This document shows, piece after piece, positions 8,187-16,175 of a DNA stretch of 34,153 nucleotides. The translations under genes were made by a program, and so were the position numbers. Within the stretch, counting starts at the first letter, position 1, and each line of letters opens with the position of its first letter. Origin of the DNA: Deltaproteobacteria bacterium (GTDB lineage Bacteria > Desulfobacterota > GWC2-55-46 > DRQE01); assembly GCA_023134165.1 (NCBI GenBank), contig JAGLUZ010000028.1:1-34153 (forward strand), given 5' to 3'. The notes under the pieces were generated by a model. The model saw only the letters and a list, made by a program, of their open reading frames with translations, was not told the origin of the DNA and did not search any database.

Positions 8187-9317
8187 ATGAAATCAATTTA
8201 TTTAGATAATGGTGCAACGAGTTTTCCAAAACCAGATTGTGTTACTGAAGCGGTAGTAGAGGTTCTCACTAAAAAAGGTGGAAACCCCGGACGTGGTTCA
8301 CACAGGCTAAGTCTGGAGGCAAGTCGCGTTGTATTTAACGCTCGCGAGTCACTGGCAAAACTTTTAAATATCAGTGATTCATCTAGGATTGCATTTACAA
8401 AGAACGCAACAGAGGCTATAAATATTGCCTTAAAAGGTTTACTTAAAGAAGGCGATCACGTCATTACCTCGGCCTTTGAACATAACTCTGTTGCAAAAAC
8501 TTTATTTAGACTAGAAGAGCAGGGCGTTGATATTACCAAGATTAAGGGCAGTGAGAGAGCGGATCTTATCACCGTAAAAGACGTAGAAGCGGCCATAACT
8601 GATAAGACAAAACTTGTAACAATAGTTCATGCCTCAAATGTTTTTGGTACAATACAACCCATTGCTGAAATTGCAAAATTTTGTAGGTCAAAGAATATTA
8701 TCTTTATGACTGATGCTGCTCAGACCGTTGGTGCAGTCCCGGTGGATATTAAAGAACTTGACCCAGATATTCTTGTTGGGACAGGCCATAAGTCGCTCTT
8801 TGGCCCGCAAGGTACGGGTTTTATTTATCTGCGCCGTGGGATTGAGCCGTGGCCACTTGTTGACGGCGGCACTGGAGAGCTTGAAGATGTTTTAGAGGTT
8901 CCAGAGAGGCTTGAGTCTGGGACTATGAATACGCCAGGTATTGGTGGGCTTGGAGCTGGGGTAGATTTTGTCATAACCGAGGGAATAGAAAAAATAAGAA
9001 CCCGTGAGGTAGCCCTACTCAAAAGACTTATCTGCGGGGTTCAAGGTATAGAGGGAACAACTATACTTGGCTCAACAAAGGCCGAAGAGCGAGTCTCGAT
9101 TCTTTGTTTTACTCTTAAAGGGATAACTCCAACTGAGGTCGGTCTTATCCTTGATAGGGATTATTCAATTATGATTCGGTGTGGTACGCACTGTGCCCCA
9201 GAGGCGCACGCCACGGCCAATACTCACCCTTTGGGTGCGATACGAGTTTGCCCTGGATATTTTACAACTGAGGGTGAGGTTGATTTATTTTTAAAAGCTA
9301 TAAGGGAGATTGCCTGA
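8187..9317 (+). CDS. Cysteine desulfurase family protein (class V aminotransferase)
   Basis: A PLP-dependent enzyme predicted to take sulfur from cysteine, giving alanine and a protein persulfide. The PLP lysine is K202 in GTGHKSLFGPQGTG, with the supporting H99 (FEHN) and D176 (MTDAAQT). The catalytic cysteine is C336 in RCGTHCAPEAH. The 376-aa length and the CGTHCAPEAH signature fit the SufS/CsdA-like group rather than IscS. The stop overlaps the tsaD start by one base (TGATG), so the two are translationally coupled. Sulfur might serve tRNA thiolation or Fe-S assembly; no scaffold gene is adjacent. No clear ribosome binding site precedes the ATG. Confidence 0.93.
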   Translation: MKSIYLDNGATSFPKPDCVTEAVVEVLTKKGGNPGRGSHRLSLEASRVVFNARESLAKLLNISDSSRIAFTKNATEAINIALKGLLKEGDHVITSAFEHNSVAKTLFRLEEQGVDITKIKGSERADLITVKDVEAAITDKTKLVTIVHASNVFGTIQPIAEIAKFCRSKNIIFMTDAAQTVGAVPVDIKELDPDILVGTGHKSLFGPQGTGFIYLRRGIEPWPLVDGGTGELEDVLEVPERLESGTMNTPGIGGLGAGVDFVITEGIEKIRTREVALLKRLICGVQGIEGTTILGSTKAEERVSILCFTLKGITPTEVGLILDRDYSIMIRCGTHCAPEAHATANTHPLGAIRVCPGYFTTEGEVDLFLKAIREIA

Positions 9318-10363
9318 TGCTCGTCCTTGCTCTTGAATCTTCCTGTGATGATACATCTGTTGCTATCCTTAAGGACGGCTCTTCTGTACTCTCAAATATT
9401 GTTGCATCTCAAGATGATATTCACTCCCTCTACGGGGGCATTGTCCCAGAGCTTGCCTCTAGGAAACACATAGAGAATGTCATCCCTGTGATGGAGACTG
9501 CACTAAAAAAAGCAAATACCACAATTGAAGAGATTGACGCCTTTGCCGTAACCATGAGGCCAGGCCTTGTTGGTTCAATTCTAATTGGACTTAACTTTAT
9601 AAAGTCCGTTGCATATGCAACGGGGAAACCCTACGTTGGTGTAAATCATATCGAGGCGCATGCTCTCTCTGCTTTTCTCTCTAATGAGCGTGAGGCAGAG
9701 GTCACGCCACAAAAGAACTTTGTGGAGTCTAAAGAATTAAAGTTCCCATTTGTCTCCCTTGTTGTTTCTGGCGGACACACGACACTTTTTTTTGTAAAAG
9801 ACTTTGACGATTTAAGTGTCCTTGGGCAGACCCGTGATGACGCCGCAGGCGAGGCCTTTGATAAAGTCGCAAAGCTCCTTGGGCTTGGATATCCAGGGGG
9901 CCCGATTATAGATAAACTTGCAAAAGAAGGAGACCCAAAGGCTTATGAATTTAAGCGGTCTTACATAAAGAAAGGTAATCTTGAGTTTAGCTTTAGCGGC
10001 CTAAAGACCGGGGTCTTAAATGTTGTCAAGGGTATAGAGGCCGCAGGGCGTGTACTTACGGATCTTGATAAAAAAAATATAGCGGCAAGTTTTCAAGAAT
10101 CTGCTGTGGACGTACTTGTAAAGAAGGCACTTTGGGCGGCCGAAGAGGTTGGGGTTACCTCAATTGTCTGTGCTGGAGGAGTTGCGTGTAACTCAAGGCT
10201 TAGAGAAAAACTAAGAGTTGCAACAAAAGAAATAGGTCTCTCACTTTTTATTCCTAAACCAAAGTACTGTAGTGATAATGGTGCGATGATTGGTCTGCTT
10301 GGTTTTGAGTTACTTAAACGCGGCAAACGTGCAGGTCTTGACCTAAACGCAGAACCATCATGA
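9317..10363 (+). CDS. tsaD: tRNA N6-adenosine threonylcarbamoyltransferase TsaD
   Basis: Transfers the threonylcarbamoyl group to A37 of ANN-decoding tRNAs, with TsaB and TsaE (not in this window). The ASKHA-fold protein is 348 aa. It has the metal-binding HIEAH motif (H111, H115), the N-terminal ALESSCDDTS, GPGLVGS-like RPGLVGSILIG, VSGGHTTLF, and the C-terminal YCSDNGAMIG. It starts inside the previous gene's stop codon, and its stop overlaps the next gene's ATG by four bases, placing it in the middle of a tightly coupled operon. Confidence 0.97.
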   Translation: MLVLALESSCDDTSVAILKDGSSVLSNIVASQDDIHSLYGGIVPELASRKHIENVIPVMETALKKANTTIEEIDAFAVTMRPGLVGSILIGLNFIKSVAYATGKPYVGVNHIEAHALSAFLSNEREAEVTPQKNFVESKELKFPFVSLVVSGGHTTLFFVKDFDDLSVLGQTRDDAAGEAFDKVAKLLGLGYPGGPIIDKLAKEGDPKAYEFKRSYIKKGNLEFSFSGLKTGVLNVVKGIEAAGRVLTDLDKKNIAASFQESAVDVLVKKALWAAEEVGVTSIVCAGGVACNSRLREKLRVATKEIGLSLFIPKPKYCSDNGAMIGLLGFELLKRGKRAGLDLNAEPS

Positions 10364-11613
10364 TAGAAAAAACAAAAAATCATCTTAAAAAATATAATAG
10401 AATAATAAAGATAAAATATTTTTTTACCTTTTTGGTTCTGGTATTCGTCACTTCTTCTTGTTCTCTTTCTAACATAAAAGGCCAAGAGCTTACCCCTAAA
10501 GTTCCAGAGATAATATCTAAGAAGGAAGTCGTAGTAAAACTAAAACCCAAAGAAAAAGTAAGACCAAAGCCTAAAGAGATTACCCTCCTTGCTTTAGGTG
10601 ATATTATGCTTAGTCGAGGCATCGGGCGTGCAATGGTAAGGAGGGATAATGATTACCCCTTTAAGTTTATGGACGGGTACCTTAAAAAAGGTGATATTGT
10701 CTTTGCAAATCTAGAGAGCATGCTCGGGGAAAGTAAAGACAAAGCAGGTAGAAATAAAAAACCATACTTCAAAAAACCGTATAATTTTTTAGCCACCCCC
10801 GAGGCCTCAAAGGTACTTAAGAAAGCCGGGCTAACGATCTTAAGTCTTGCTAATAATCATGCAATGGATTTTGGCCCCTCCCCCATAGCCGAGACTCGCA
10901 GGCTACTGAGTAAAGAAGGCATTGGTTTTTTTGGAGCTGGGAAAAATCTAAGAGAAGCAAGAGAGGCGGCGTCTGTAAATCTTGGTGACACTAACTTTTC
11001 TTTTATCGGTTATACCATCGCACACCCAGACGTATTTGCAACAAAAGAAAAACCAGGTGCAGCATCCATCTATGAACGTTATGTTATAGATGACGTAAGA
11101 ACACTTAGGAAAAAAACAGATGTTCTGATTGTATCTCTTCACTGGGGTAAGGAGTATAAGGAGCAACCTACAAAGTGGCAACGAGGTCTTGCACGAAAAA
11201 TAATTGACGCAGGTGCAGACATTATAATTGGTCATCACCCGCACGTCTTGCAAGGTGTTGAGTTTTATAAGAATAAACCAATTGCATATAGCCTTGGTAA
11301 TTTCATCTTTGATCAAAAGAGTGGAAGAACCACTGGTGGGGCAATCTTTGAGTATAAGTTTAAGGGTAGTGAACTTTATTCCTTTGGGATAATTCCAATA
11401 TCAAGGGTAAATACGTATTACCCAAAGGTTTCTTCTGGGAAGGCACGTAACGATACGCTTAAAGAACTAATAGAGATATCAACCCCACTAAATAAAGATA
11501 AGACTTATTTGGATGCGTTGAAGTCTTTTTCTGTCTTGCTCGACGATAAAGAGAAGAAAAAGAATTTAGAAAAAAATAAAAACAAAAAAATAAAACAAGA
11601 TATTTTAAATTAA
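10360..11613 (+). CDS. CapA family (PGA_cap) lipoprotein, metallophosphatase fold
   Basis: A 417-aa protein with a lysine-rich N-terminus, a hydrophobic segment (about 19-32) and a lipobox-like TSSC at C34, suggesting an exported, possibly lipid-anchored protein. The PGA_cap domain runs from about residue 74: LALGDIMLSRG (D81), ANLESML (E119), LANNHAMDFG (N165, H167), SLHWGKEY and GHHPHVLQGVE (H292-H293). The family includes poly-gamma-glutamate capsule protein CapA and many uncharacterised envelope enzymes. No capB/capC genes are nearby, so capsule synthesis is unlikely to be its local role. The C-terminus is very lysine-rich. The ATGA overlap with tsaD implies coupled translation. Confidence 0.88.
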   Translation: MIEKTKNHLKKYNRIIKIKYFFTFLVLVFVTSSCSLSNIKGQELTPKVPEIISKKEVVVKLKPKEKVRPKPKEITLLALGDIMLSRGIGRAMVRRDNDYPFKFMDGYLKKGDIVFANLESMLGESKDKAGRNKKPYFKKPYNFLATPEASKVLKKAGLTILSLANNHAMDFGPSPIAETRRLLSKEGIGFFGAGKNLREAREAASVNLGDTNFSFIGYTIAHPDVFATKEKPGAASIYERYVIDDVRTLRKKTDVLIVSLHWGKEYKEQPTKWQRGLARKIIDAGADIIIGHHPHVLQGVEFYKNKPIAYSLGNFIFDQKSGRTTGGAIFEYKFKGSELYSFGIIPISRVNTYYPKVSSGKARNDTLKELIEISTPLNKDKTYLDALKSFSVLLDDKEKKKNLEKNKNKKIKQDILN

Positions 11614-11636
11614 TATTTCAAATATTATTAACTGGC

Positions 11637-12509
11637 ATGCCTCCTAAAAAAAAAGAGATAAAAATTTTAGCCAACAAATTTAATGGTGAAAAGGTTGCCA
11701 GTCCAACACCAAAGAAACGTCTTGGTCAGCATTTTTTAATTGATAAAAATATCATCAGAAAAATTGTTTCAGGTGCTGGCGTTGAAGAAGGCGAGCTTAT
11801 CTTAGAGATTGGCCCTGGTACTGGAGCACTCACGGTTGAGCTTCTTCGCTGCGGTGCGCGCGTGGTTGCCCTTGAGGCTGACAAAACTCTTGCAAGTACT
11901 TTAAAAGAACGTCTTTTGGAACTCGGCGTTGGGGTTGATAACCTTAAAATCATTGAAGGGGACGCACTTCGGGTTTCGTACTTGGAGCTCTCAAGAGAAA
12001 ATAAAGGTACCTTTAAGTGTGTCTCAAATCTTCCGTATAATATTTCTGGCCCTCTTATCGCAAAATTCTTTGAAGAGCGAGCGGCCTTTAGCGAACTTTA
12101 TTTAATGATACAAAAAGAAGTTGCTATGCGTCTTCTTGGAAAACCCTCTACAAAAGATTACGGCGGGCTAACTGTTCTTACAAATCTTTATACCAAGTCA
12201 AGTAAACTTTTTGACGTAAGCCCTATGTGTTTTAGGCCTCCCCCAAAGGTCACATCAACGGTCATTGGTCTTCGCATTCTGGATAAACTTGGTGCAGATG
12301 TTGCTGATGAAGTTTTGTTTAAGAAGGTTGTAAGAGGGGCATTTGGACAGAGAAGAAAGACACTTTCAAATGCTTTAAAAGGGGCTGGATTTTCTAACGA
12401 AGCGGTAGCAGAGGCTCTTCTGGATGCTGGGATTGATCCTGGGCGGCGAGGTGAGACACTGGAGCTTGCTGAATTTGCTAAACTTACTGAGGCTCTTTCT
12501 GGTAATTAA
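11637..12509 (+). CDS. rsmA: 16S rRNA dimethyladenosine transferase RsmA (KsgA)
   Basis: Dimethylates A1518 and A1519 of 16S rRNA during small-subunit maturation. The 290-aa protein has a lysine-rich N-terminal extension, then KKRLGQHFL, the SAM-binding LEIGPGTGALT (56-66), the acidic E80 loop (ALEADKT), GDAL (108-111) and the catalytic NLPYNIS (131-137). The C-terminal domain contains FGQRRKTLSNAL. The ATG lies 23 nt after the CapA-like stop, with no obvious Shine-Dalgarno, and is probably co-transcribed with it. Confidence 0.96.
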   Translation: MPPKKKEIKILANKFNGEKVASPTPKKRLGQHFLIDKNIIRKIVSGAGVEEGELILEIGPGTGALTVELLRCGARVVALEADKTLASTLKERLLELGVGVDNLKIIEGDALRVSYLELSRENKGTFKCVSNLPYNISGPLIAKFFEERAAFSELYLMIQKEVAMRLLGKPSTKDYGGLTVLTNLYTKSSKLFDVSPMCFRPPPKVTSTVIGLRILDKLGADVADEVLFKKVVRGAFGQRRKTLSNALKGAGFSNEAVAEALLDAGIDPGRRGETLELAEFAKLTEALSGN

Positions 12510-12528
12510 GAAGCATTTTCTCTCACTC

Positions 12529-12557
12529 TTGACTTTTGCTCCGTAAGTAGGGATAAT
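12529..12557 (+). promoter_or_regulatory. Sigma-70 promoter of deoxynucleoside kinase
   Basis: TTGACT (12529-12534) and GATAAT (12552-12557) are separated by exactly 17 nt, close to consensus. The expected start point is near 12564, only about 8 nt before the ATG at 12572, which would give an almost leaderless mRNA. Confidence 0.8.
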
Positions 12558-12571
12558 TACAGATAATAAAT

Positions 12572-13216
12572 ATGGAAAAGCCTCGCTACATTGCTGTTGA
12601 AGGGCCAATAGGCGTTGGAAAGACCTCTCTTGTTGGTTTCTTAGCTAAGGAGCTTGGCGGTAGAACCGTACTAGAAGAGGTTCTGGATAACCCTTTCTTG
12701 CCACTATTTTATAGTGACGTAAAAAAGTATGCCTTTCAGACTCAGCTCTTTTTTCTCCTAAACCGCTATCAACAGCAAAAAGACCTAACTCAGGGAGACC
12801 TCTTTAATACGAGTATTGTCTCTGATTATCTCTTTGCAAAGGATAGGATATTTGCCTACCTAAACTTGGATGAAAATGAACTTGGCCTCTATGAGCAGGT
12901 ATATAAATTACTTGATGAGCGTATCCCTAAACCAGACCTCGTCATTTACCTTCAGGCCTCAAAGGAGGTTCTCTTTAATCGAATTGATAAGAGGAATAAT
13001 GATTATGAATCAAACCTCGACGAGCAGTACTTAGAGAGGCTTGTTCAAGCATATAATAAGTATTTTTTCTACTATACAGAGACGCCCCTTTTGGTGGTAA
13101 ATACCTCTGAGATTGATTTTGTTGAGAACCCTGCTGACTTGGCTAACCTTGTAAAAGAGGTAAGGTCAATTAAGGGCGGCACTCAGCACTACATACCGCT
13201 TGGATCCAAGGCCTAG
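12572..13216 (+). CDS. Deoxynucleoside kinase (dCK/dGK family)
   Basis: Phosphorylates deoxynucleosides for salvage, using ATP. The 214-aa protein has P-loop GPIGVGKT (11-18), the catalytic EE pair (E35-E36), the DR motif (D91-R92 in AKDRIFAYL), and the lid arginines (LFNRIDKRNND). These are typical of the dNK family; base specificity cannot be read from sequence. Its own strong promoter lies just upstream and two terminators follow, so it appears to be a one-gene transcript between rsmA and panB. Confidence 0.92.
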   Translation: MEKPRYIAVEGPIGVGKTSLVGFLAKELGGRTVLEEVLDNPFLPLFYSDVKKYAFQTQLFFLLNRYQQQKDLTQGDLFNTSIVSDYLFAKDRIFAYLNLDENELGLYEQVYKLLDERIPKPDLVIYLQASKEVLFNRIDKRNNDYESNLDEQYLERLVQAYNKYFFYYTETPLLVVNTSEIDFVENPADLANLVKEVRSIKGGTQHYIPLGSKA

Positions 13217-13276
13217 GTTAATAGGTCAAACGGACTGGGACGGAGATATTGTTTATTAACCCCTTAACAATTAGGG

Positions 13277-13313
13277 CTTGCTAGTACTTTGTTTTTTTCC
13301 TTAGCGAGTTTTT
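13277..13313 (+). terminator. Probable rho-independent terminator after the kinase gene
   Basis: CTTGCTA (13277-13283) pairs with TAGCGAG (13302-13308), with one wobble and an 18-nt loop, followed by five T. The loop is long, so confidence is moderate. Confidence 0.5.
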
Positions 13314-13345
13314 GTTGGGTTATGCCTTTTTTTAAAAAAGGACGC

Positions 13346-13374
13346 AAACCTCCGCCCAAAGCGGGGGTTTTTTT
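13346..13374 (+). terminator. Strong rho-independent terminator or panB leader attenuator
   Basis: AAACCTCCGC (13346-13355) pairs with GCGGGGGTTT (13361-13370), with one wobble, around the 5-nt loop CCAAA, and is followed by a run of seven T in all. It lies only 31 nt before the panB start, leaving little room for a panB promoter downstream. Confidence 0.85.
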
Positions 13375-13405
13375 ATTTAAAATAAAGATTTAGGGCGTAA
13401 ATAAT

Positions 13406-14209
13406 ATGGCAGAGAAAAAAATAAGAGTTGATGATTTTTTAAAGTATAAGGAAGAGAAAAAAAAGTTCTCTGTCCTTACGGCATATAATTTTCAAATAGC
13501 AAAGATTCTAGACACTGCGGGTGTGCCGATGCTTCTTGTTGGTGATTCCGTTGGTATGGTCGAGGCTGGTTACGACTCAACCCTGCCTGTAACAATGGGG
13601 GAGATAATCTACCACACAAGATCTGTTCGTAGAGGCGTGAGCAGTGCCTTTGTTGTTGCGGATATGCCTTTTATGTCTTATCAGGCTGGCCTAAGGGACG
13701 CACTAAAAAATGCAGGTCGACTTATTAAAAAAGGCGGAGCTGAGGCGGTAAAGATTGAGGGCGGCCTTTGCGTTGCCCCTACTGTAAGGGCAATGACTGA
13801 GATTGGTATCCCTGTTATGGGTCATATTGGTCTAACCCCGCAGTCTGTAAATGCCCTTGGTGGCTATAAGGTGCAGGGCAAGACCAAGGACGAAGCGAGC
13901 CGTCTCTTGGAAGACGCGCGCGCCCTAGAGAGTGCTGGGATTTTTGCTTTGGTACTTGAAGGTGTACCGGCAACTCTTGCAAGTGAGGTAACAAGAGAAT
14001 TAAAGATTCCAACTATTGGTATTGGAGCGGGTAGCGGCACCGATGGTCAAGTGCTTGTCATTAATGACATGCTTGGGTTAACGCCTGGCAAGCTCCCTAG
14101 ATTTGTAAAAAAATACGCAGACCTAGAAGGCATTATTACCAAAGCAACTACGGGTTTTATAGACGAGGTTAGGGACGGGGAATTCCCAAAGAAGGAGCAT
14201 TCTTATTAA
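13406..14209 (+). CDS. panB: 3-methyl-2-oxobutanoate hydroxymethyltransferase
   Basis: First step of pantothenate synthesis: transfers a hydroxymethyl group from methylene-tetrahydrofolate to 2-oxoisovalerate. The 267-aa length is typical. Metal and substrate residues are visible in LLVGDSVGMV (D47), VVADMPFMSY (D86) and VKIEGG (E118), with GHIGLTPQS and IGIGAGSGTDGQVLVINDMLG downstream. It heads panB-panC-panD. Its TAA stop (14207-14209) shares bases with the proposed ATT start of panC. No good Shine-Dalgarno precedes the ATG. Confidence 0.97.
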   Translation: MAEKKIRVDDFLKYKEEKKKFSVLTAYNFQIAKILDTAGVPMLLVGDSVGMVEAGYDSTLPVTMGEIIYHTRSVRRGVSSAFVVADMPFMSYQAGLRDALKNAGRLIKKGGAEAVKIEGGLCVAPTVRAMTEIGIPVMGHIGLTPQSVNALGGYKVQGKTKDEASRLLEDARALESAGIFALVLEGVPATLASEVTRELKIPTIGIGAGSGTDGQVLVINDMLGLTPGKLPRFVKKYADLEGIITKATTGFIDEVRDGEFPKKEHSY

Positions 14210-15065
14210 GATTATAAAGAGTTCCTCTGAGATGGCGGCCTACTCAAGTGAGGCGGCTTCAAAGGGGCGTGGCCTAACTTTTGTTCCAACAATGGGCGGA
14301 CTCCACGAGGGGCATTTAAAACTTACTCAAGAAGGAAGAAGGCTCTCCGCAGATGGAGATCTCCTTGTGGTGAGTATCTTTCTAAACCCTACTCAGTTTG
14401 GGCCGTCCGAGGATTTTTCAAAGTACCCAAAGAACGATAAAGAGGACCTTGCAAAATTAGAGGAGGCTGGGGTTGACCTTGTTTTTATGCCCACAGTTAC
14501 TGATATTTATCCAAAGGGTTTTAAGACCTACGTAGAGGTTGAAGGTTTATCAGATAAATTATGCGGACAAAGTCGCCCGGGACACTTTAGAGGGGTCGCA
14601 ACCGTTGTTGCAAGGCTCTTTGGGATAGTTAAACCAAGGCGGGCAGTCTTTGGCCTTAAGGATTACCAACAATTTGTTATAATAAAGAAGATGACAGAAG
14701 ACCTCATGCTTGGTCTTGATATCTTTGGTTTTAAAACAGTTAGGGAGGCAGACGGACTTGCCATGAGTTCTAGGAACGCCTATCTAACAGAAAAGGAAAG
14801 AGCGGTCGCTGGGCTTTTATCAAAGGCTCTCCTTGCTGGAGAGAAAATTTTCCGTAGAGGTAGTACCTCAGCTAAGGAGATACTCCTCGGGGCAGAGAAA
14901 ATAATAGAGAAGGAGTCCTTGGTTATGGTAGATTACCTTAAGCTTTGCGACCCTTCTTCTCTAGAAGATTTAAGTGTGGTTACAGATAGGGCTGTCCTGT
15001 TGATTGCAGTTAGGATTGGTAAGGCTCGGCTAATTGATAACTGCATCCTAGAGAGAAGACCTTAA
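14205..15065 (+). CDS. panC: Pantothenate synthetase, with probable ATT start codon
   Basis: Condenses pantoate and beta-alanine using ATP. Conserved motifs are [11 protein letters not shown] (27-37 counting from 14205), [25 protein letters not shown] and MSSRN. The first ATG (14232) would omit nine family-conserved residues. The frame upstream (IKIIKSSSE) matches the first strand of PanC, and a start at ATT 14205 puts VPTM at position 27, as I recall for the E. coli enzyme. AAGGAG sits 7 nt before this ATT. The ATT overlaps the panB TAA. If the ATG at 14232 is used instead, the protein is 277 aa rather than 286 aa. Confidence 0.9.
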   Translation: MKIIKSSSEMAAYSSEAASKGRGLTFVPTMGGLHEGHLKLTQEGRRLSADGDLLVVSIFLNPTQFGPSEDFSKYPKNDKEDLAKLEEAGVDLVFMPTVTDIYPKGFKTYVEVEGLSDKLCGQSRPGHFRGVATVVARLFGIVKPRRAVFGLKDYQQFVIIKKMTEDLMLGLDIFGFKTVREADGLAMSSRNAYLTEKERAVAGLLSKALLAGEKIFRRGSTSAKEILLGAEKIIEKESLVMVDYLKLCDPSSLEDLSVVTDRAVLLIAVRIGKARLIDNCILERRP

Positions 15066-15127
15066 AGAAAAAGAATAAAAAAACAAATGAGCAAGCAAAC
15101 TCACGAAAAAAGAGGAGAAAGGAAGAG

Positions 15128-15505
15128 ATGCAAAGAACAATACTAAAGAGTAAATTACACAGGTTAACTGTTACGGATTCAAACCTTGATTATGAGGGTA
15201 GCGTTGCAATTGATAAAACTTTGATGAATACGGCTGGGATGGTTCCGTTTGAGAAGGTTCAGATATATAATATCACCAACGGTAATCGTTTTGAGACCTA
15301 CGCAATAGAGGGTGAAGTAGGGAGCGGTGAGATTTGCATAAACGGTGCGGCCGCACATTTAGCCAAAAAAGGTGATATAGTTATAATCGCAACTTACGGT
15401 ATTTATGATGAGAGCGAGGCTCTCTCGCACTCTCCGGTCTTGGTCTACGTTGACGAGGCTAATAGTGTAGTTCGGATTGGAAAAAAAATAGCCAAGGTTG
15501 TTTGA
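15128..15505 (+). CDS. panD: Aspartate 1-decarboxylase proenzyme
   Basis: Makes beta-alanine from aspartate for PanC. The 125-aa proenzyme has the self-cleavage site YEGS with G24-S25, where Ser25 becomes the pyruvoyl cofactor of the alpha chain, and [13 protein letters not shown] near residue 75. A good ribosome binding site (AGAGGAGAAAGGAAG) precedes the ATG. It lies 62 nt after panC, completing a local panBCD set, so pantoate is converted to pantothenate with beta-alanine made on site. panE is not in the window. Confidence 0.97.
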   Translation: MQRTILKSKLHRLTVTDSNLDYEGSVAIDKTLMNTAGMVPFEKVQIYNITNGNRFETYAIEGEVGSGEICINGAAAHLAKKGDIVIIATYGIYDESEALSHSPVLVYVDEANSVVRIGKKIAKVV

Positions 15506-15515
15506 GGGCAGCAAG

Positions 15516-16148
15516 ATGAGAAGAATTATAAAAAGGTACTTTGTAACTGGACTCCTAATCGTTGTACCCGTCTACATTACAGGGTATATATTTTTCCTGA
15601 TTGTTACCTCGATGGACTCTCTTTTTATGCTCCTTCCTGTGGAGTATAGACCTGAGTCTTATTTGCCTTTTCATATTCCAGGGCTTGGTCTTCTTGTCAC
15701 TATAATAATTGTTTTTCTTATTGGTTTTCTTGCAACAAATTTTCTTGGAAGAAAACTCGTTCAGTTTTGGGAGTGGTTTTTATCAAAGATACCAGTTGTT
15801 AGGTCTATCTATAAGGCCACAAAACAATTTATTGAGACCTTCTTTGTAAAGGATGAAGATAGTTTTAGGCGTGTCGTAATGCTCCAGTTTCCACGGAAGG
15901 GCTTATACGCTATTGGCTTTGTAACCTGCACTACAAAGGGGGAGATTCAGGCTCGCACCCCTGAGCAGACGATAAATATATTTGTCCCAACAACGCCTAA
16001 CCCAACCTCTGGCTTTTATTTTGCCGTACCTGAGGAAGACGTCATACCGCTTAATATGACTGTTGAGGAGGCCTTTAAGGTTATAATGTCTGGTGGCCTC
16101 GTTGCCCCAGAGGTTGATAAAGATTTTAAGACAATCAAAGATTTGTAA
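15516..16148 (+). CDS. DUF502 family membrane protein
   Basis: Matches the DUF502 family: two N-terminal membrane helices (about 9-31 and 53-76) followed by the conserved IPVVRSIYKATKQF segment and a soluble C-terminal domain with FVPTTPNPTSG and ALEEA-like TVEEAF. The function of the family is unknown. The ATG at 15516 has GAGGG 7 nt upstream. A longer frame from the TTG at 15498 would overlap the end of panD and has less support. It may be in the pan transcript. Confidence 0.88.
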   Translation: MRRIIKRYFVTGLLIVVPVYITGYIFFLIVTSMDSLFMLLPVEYRPESYLPFHIPGLGLLVTIIIVFLIGFLATNFLGRKLVQFWEWFLSKIPVVRSIYKATKQFIETFFVKDEDSFRRVVMLQFPRKGLYAIGFVTCTTKGEIQARTPEQTINIFVPTTPNPTSGFYFAVPEEDVIPLNMTVEEAFKVIMSGGLVAPEVDKDFKTIKDL

Positions 16149-16175
16149 ATTTTTTTATTAAGGGAGATAAATATC

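Noticed and set aside
11611-11627. 17-base A/T palindrome at the start of the rsmA leader
   Set aside because: Only A and T apart from the centre, with no promoter context; expected by chance in AT-rich gaps.
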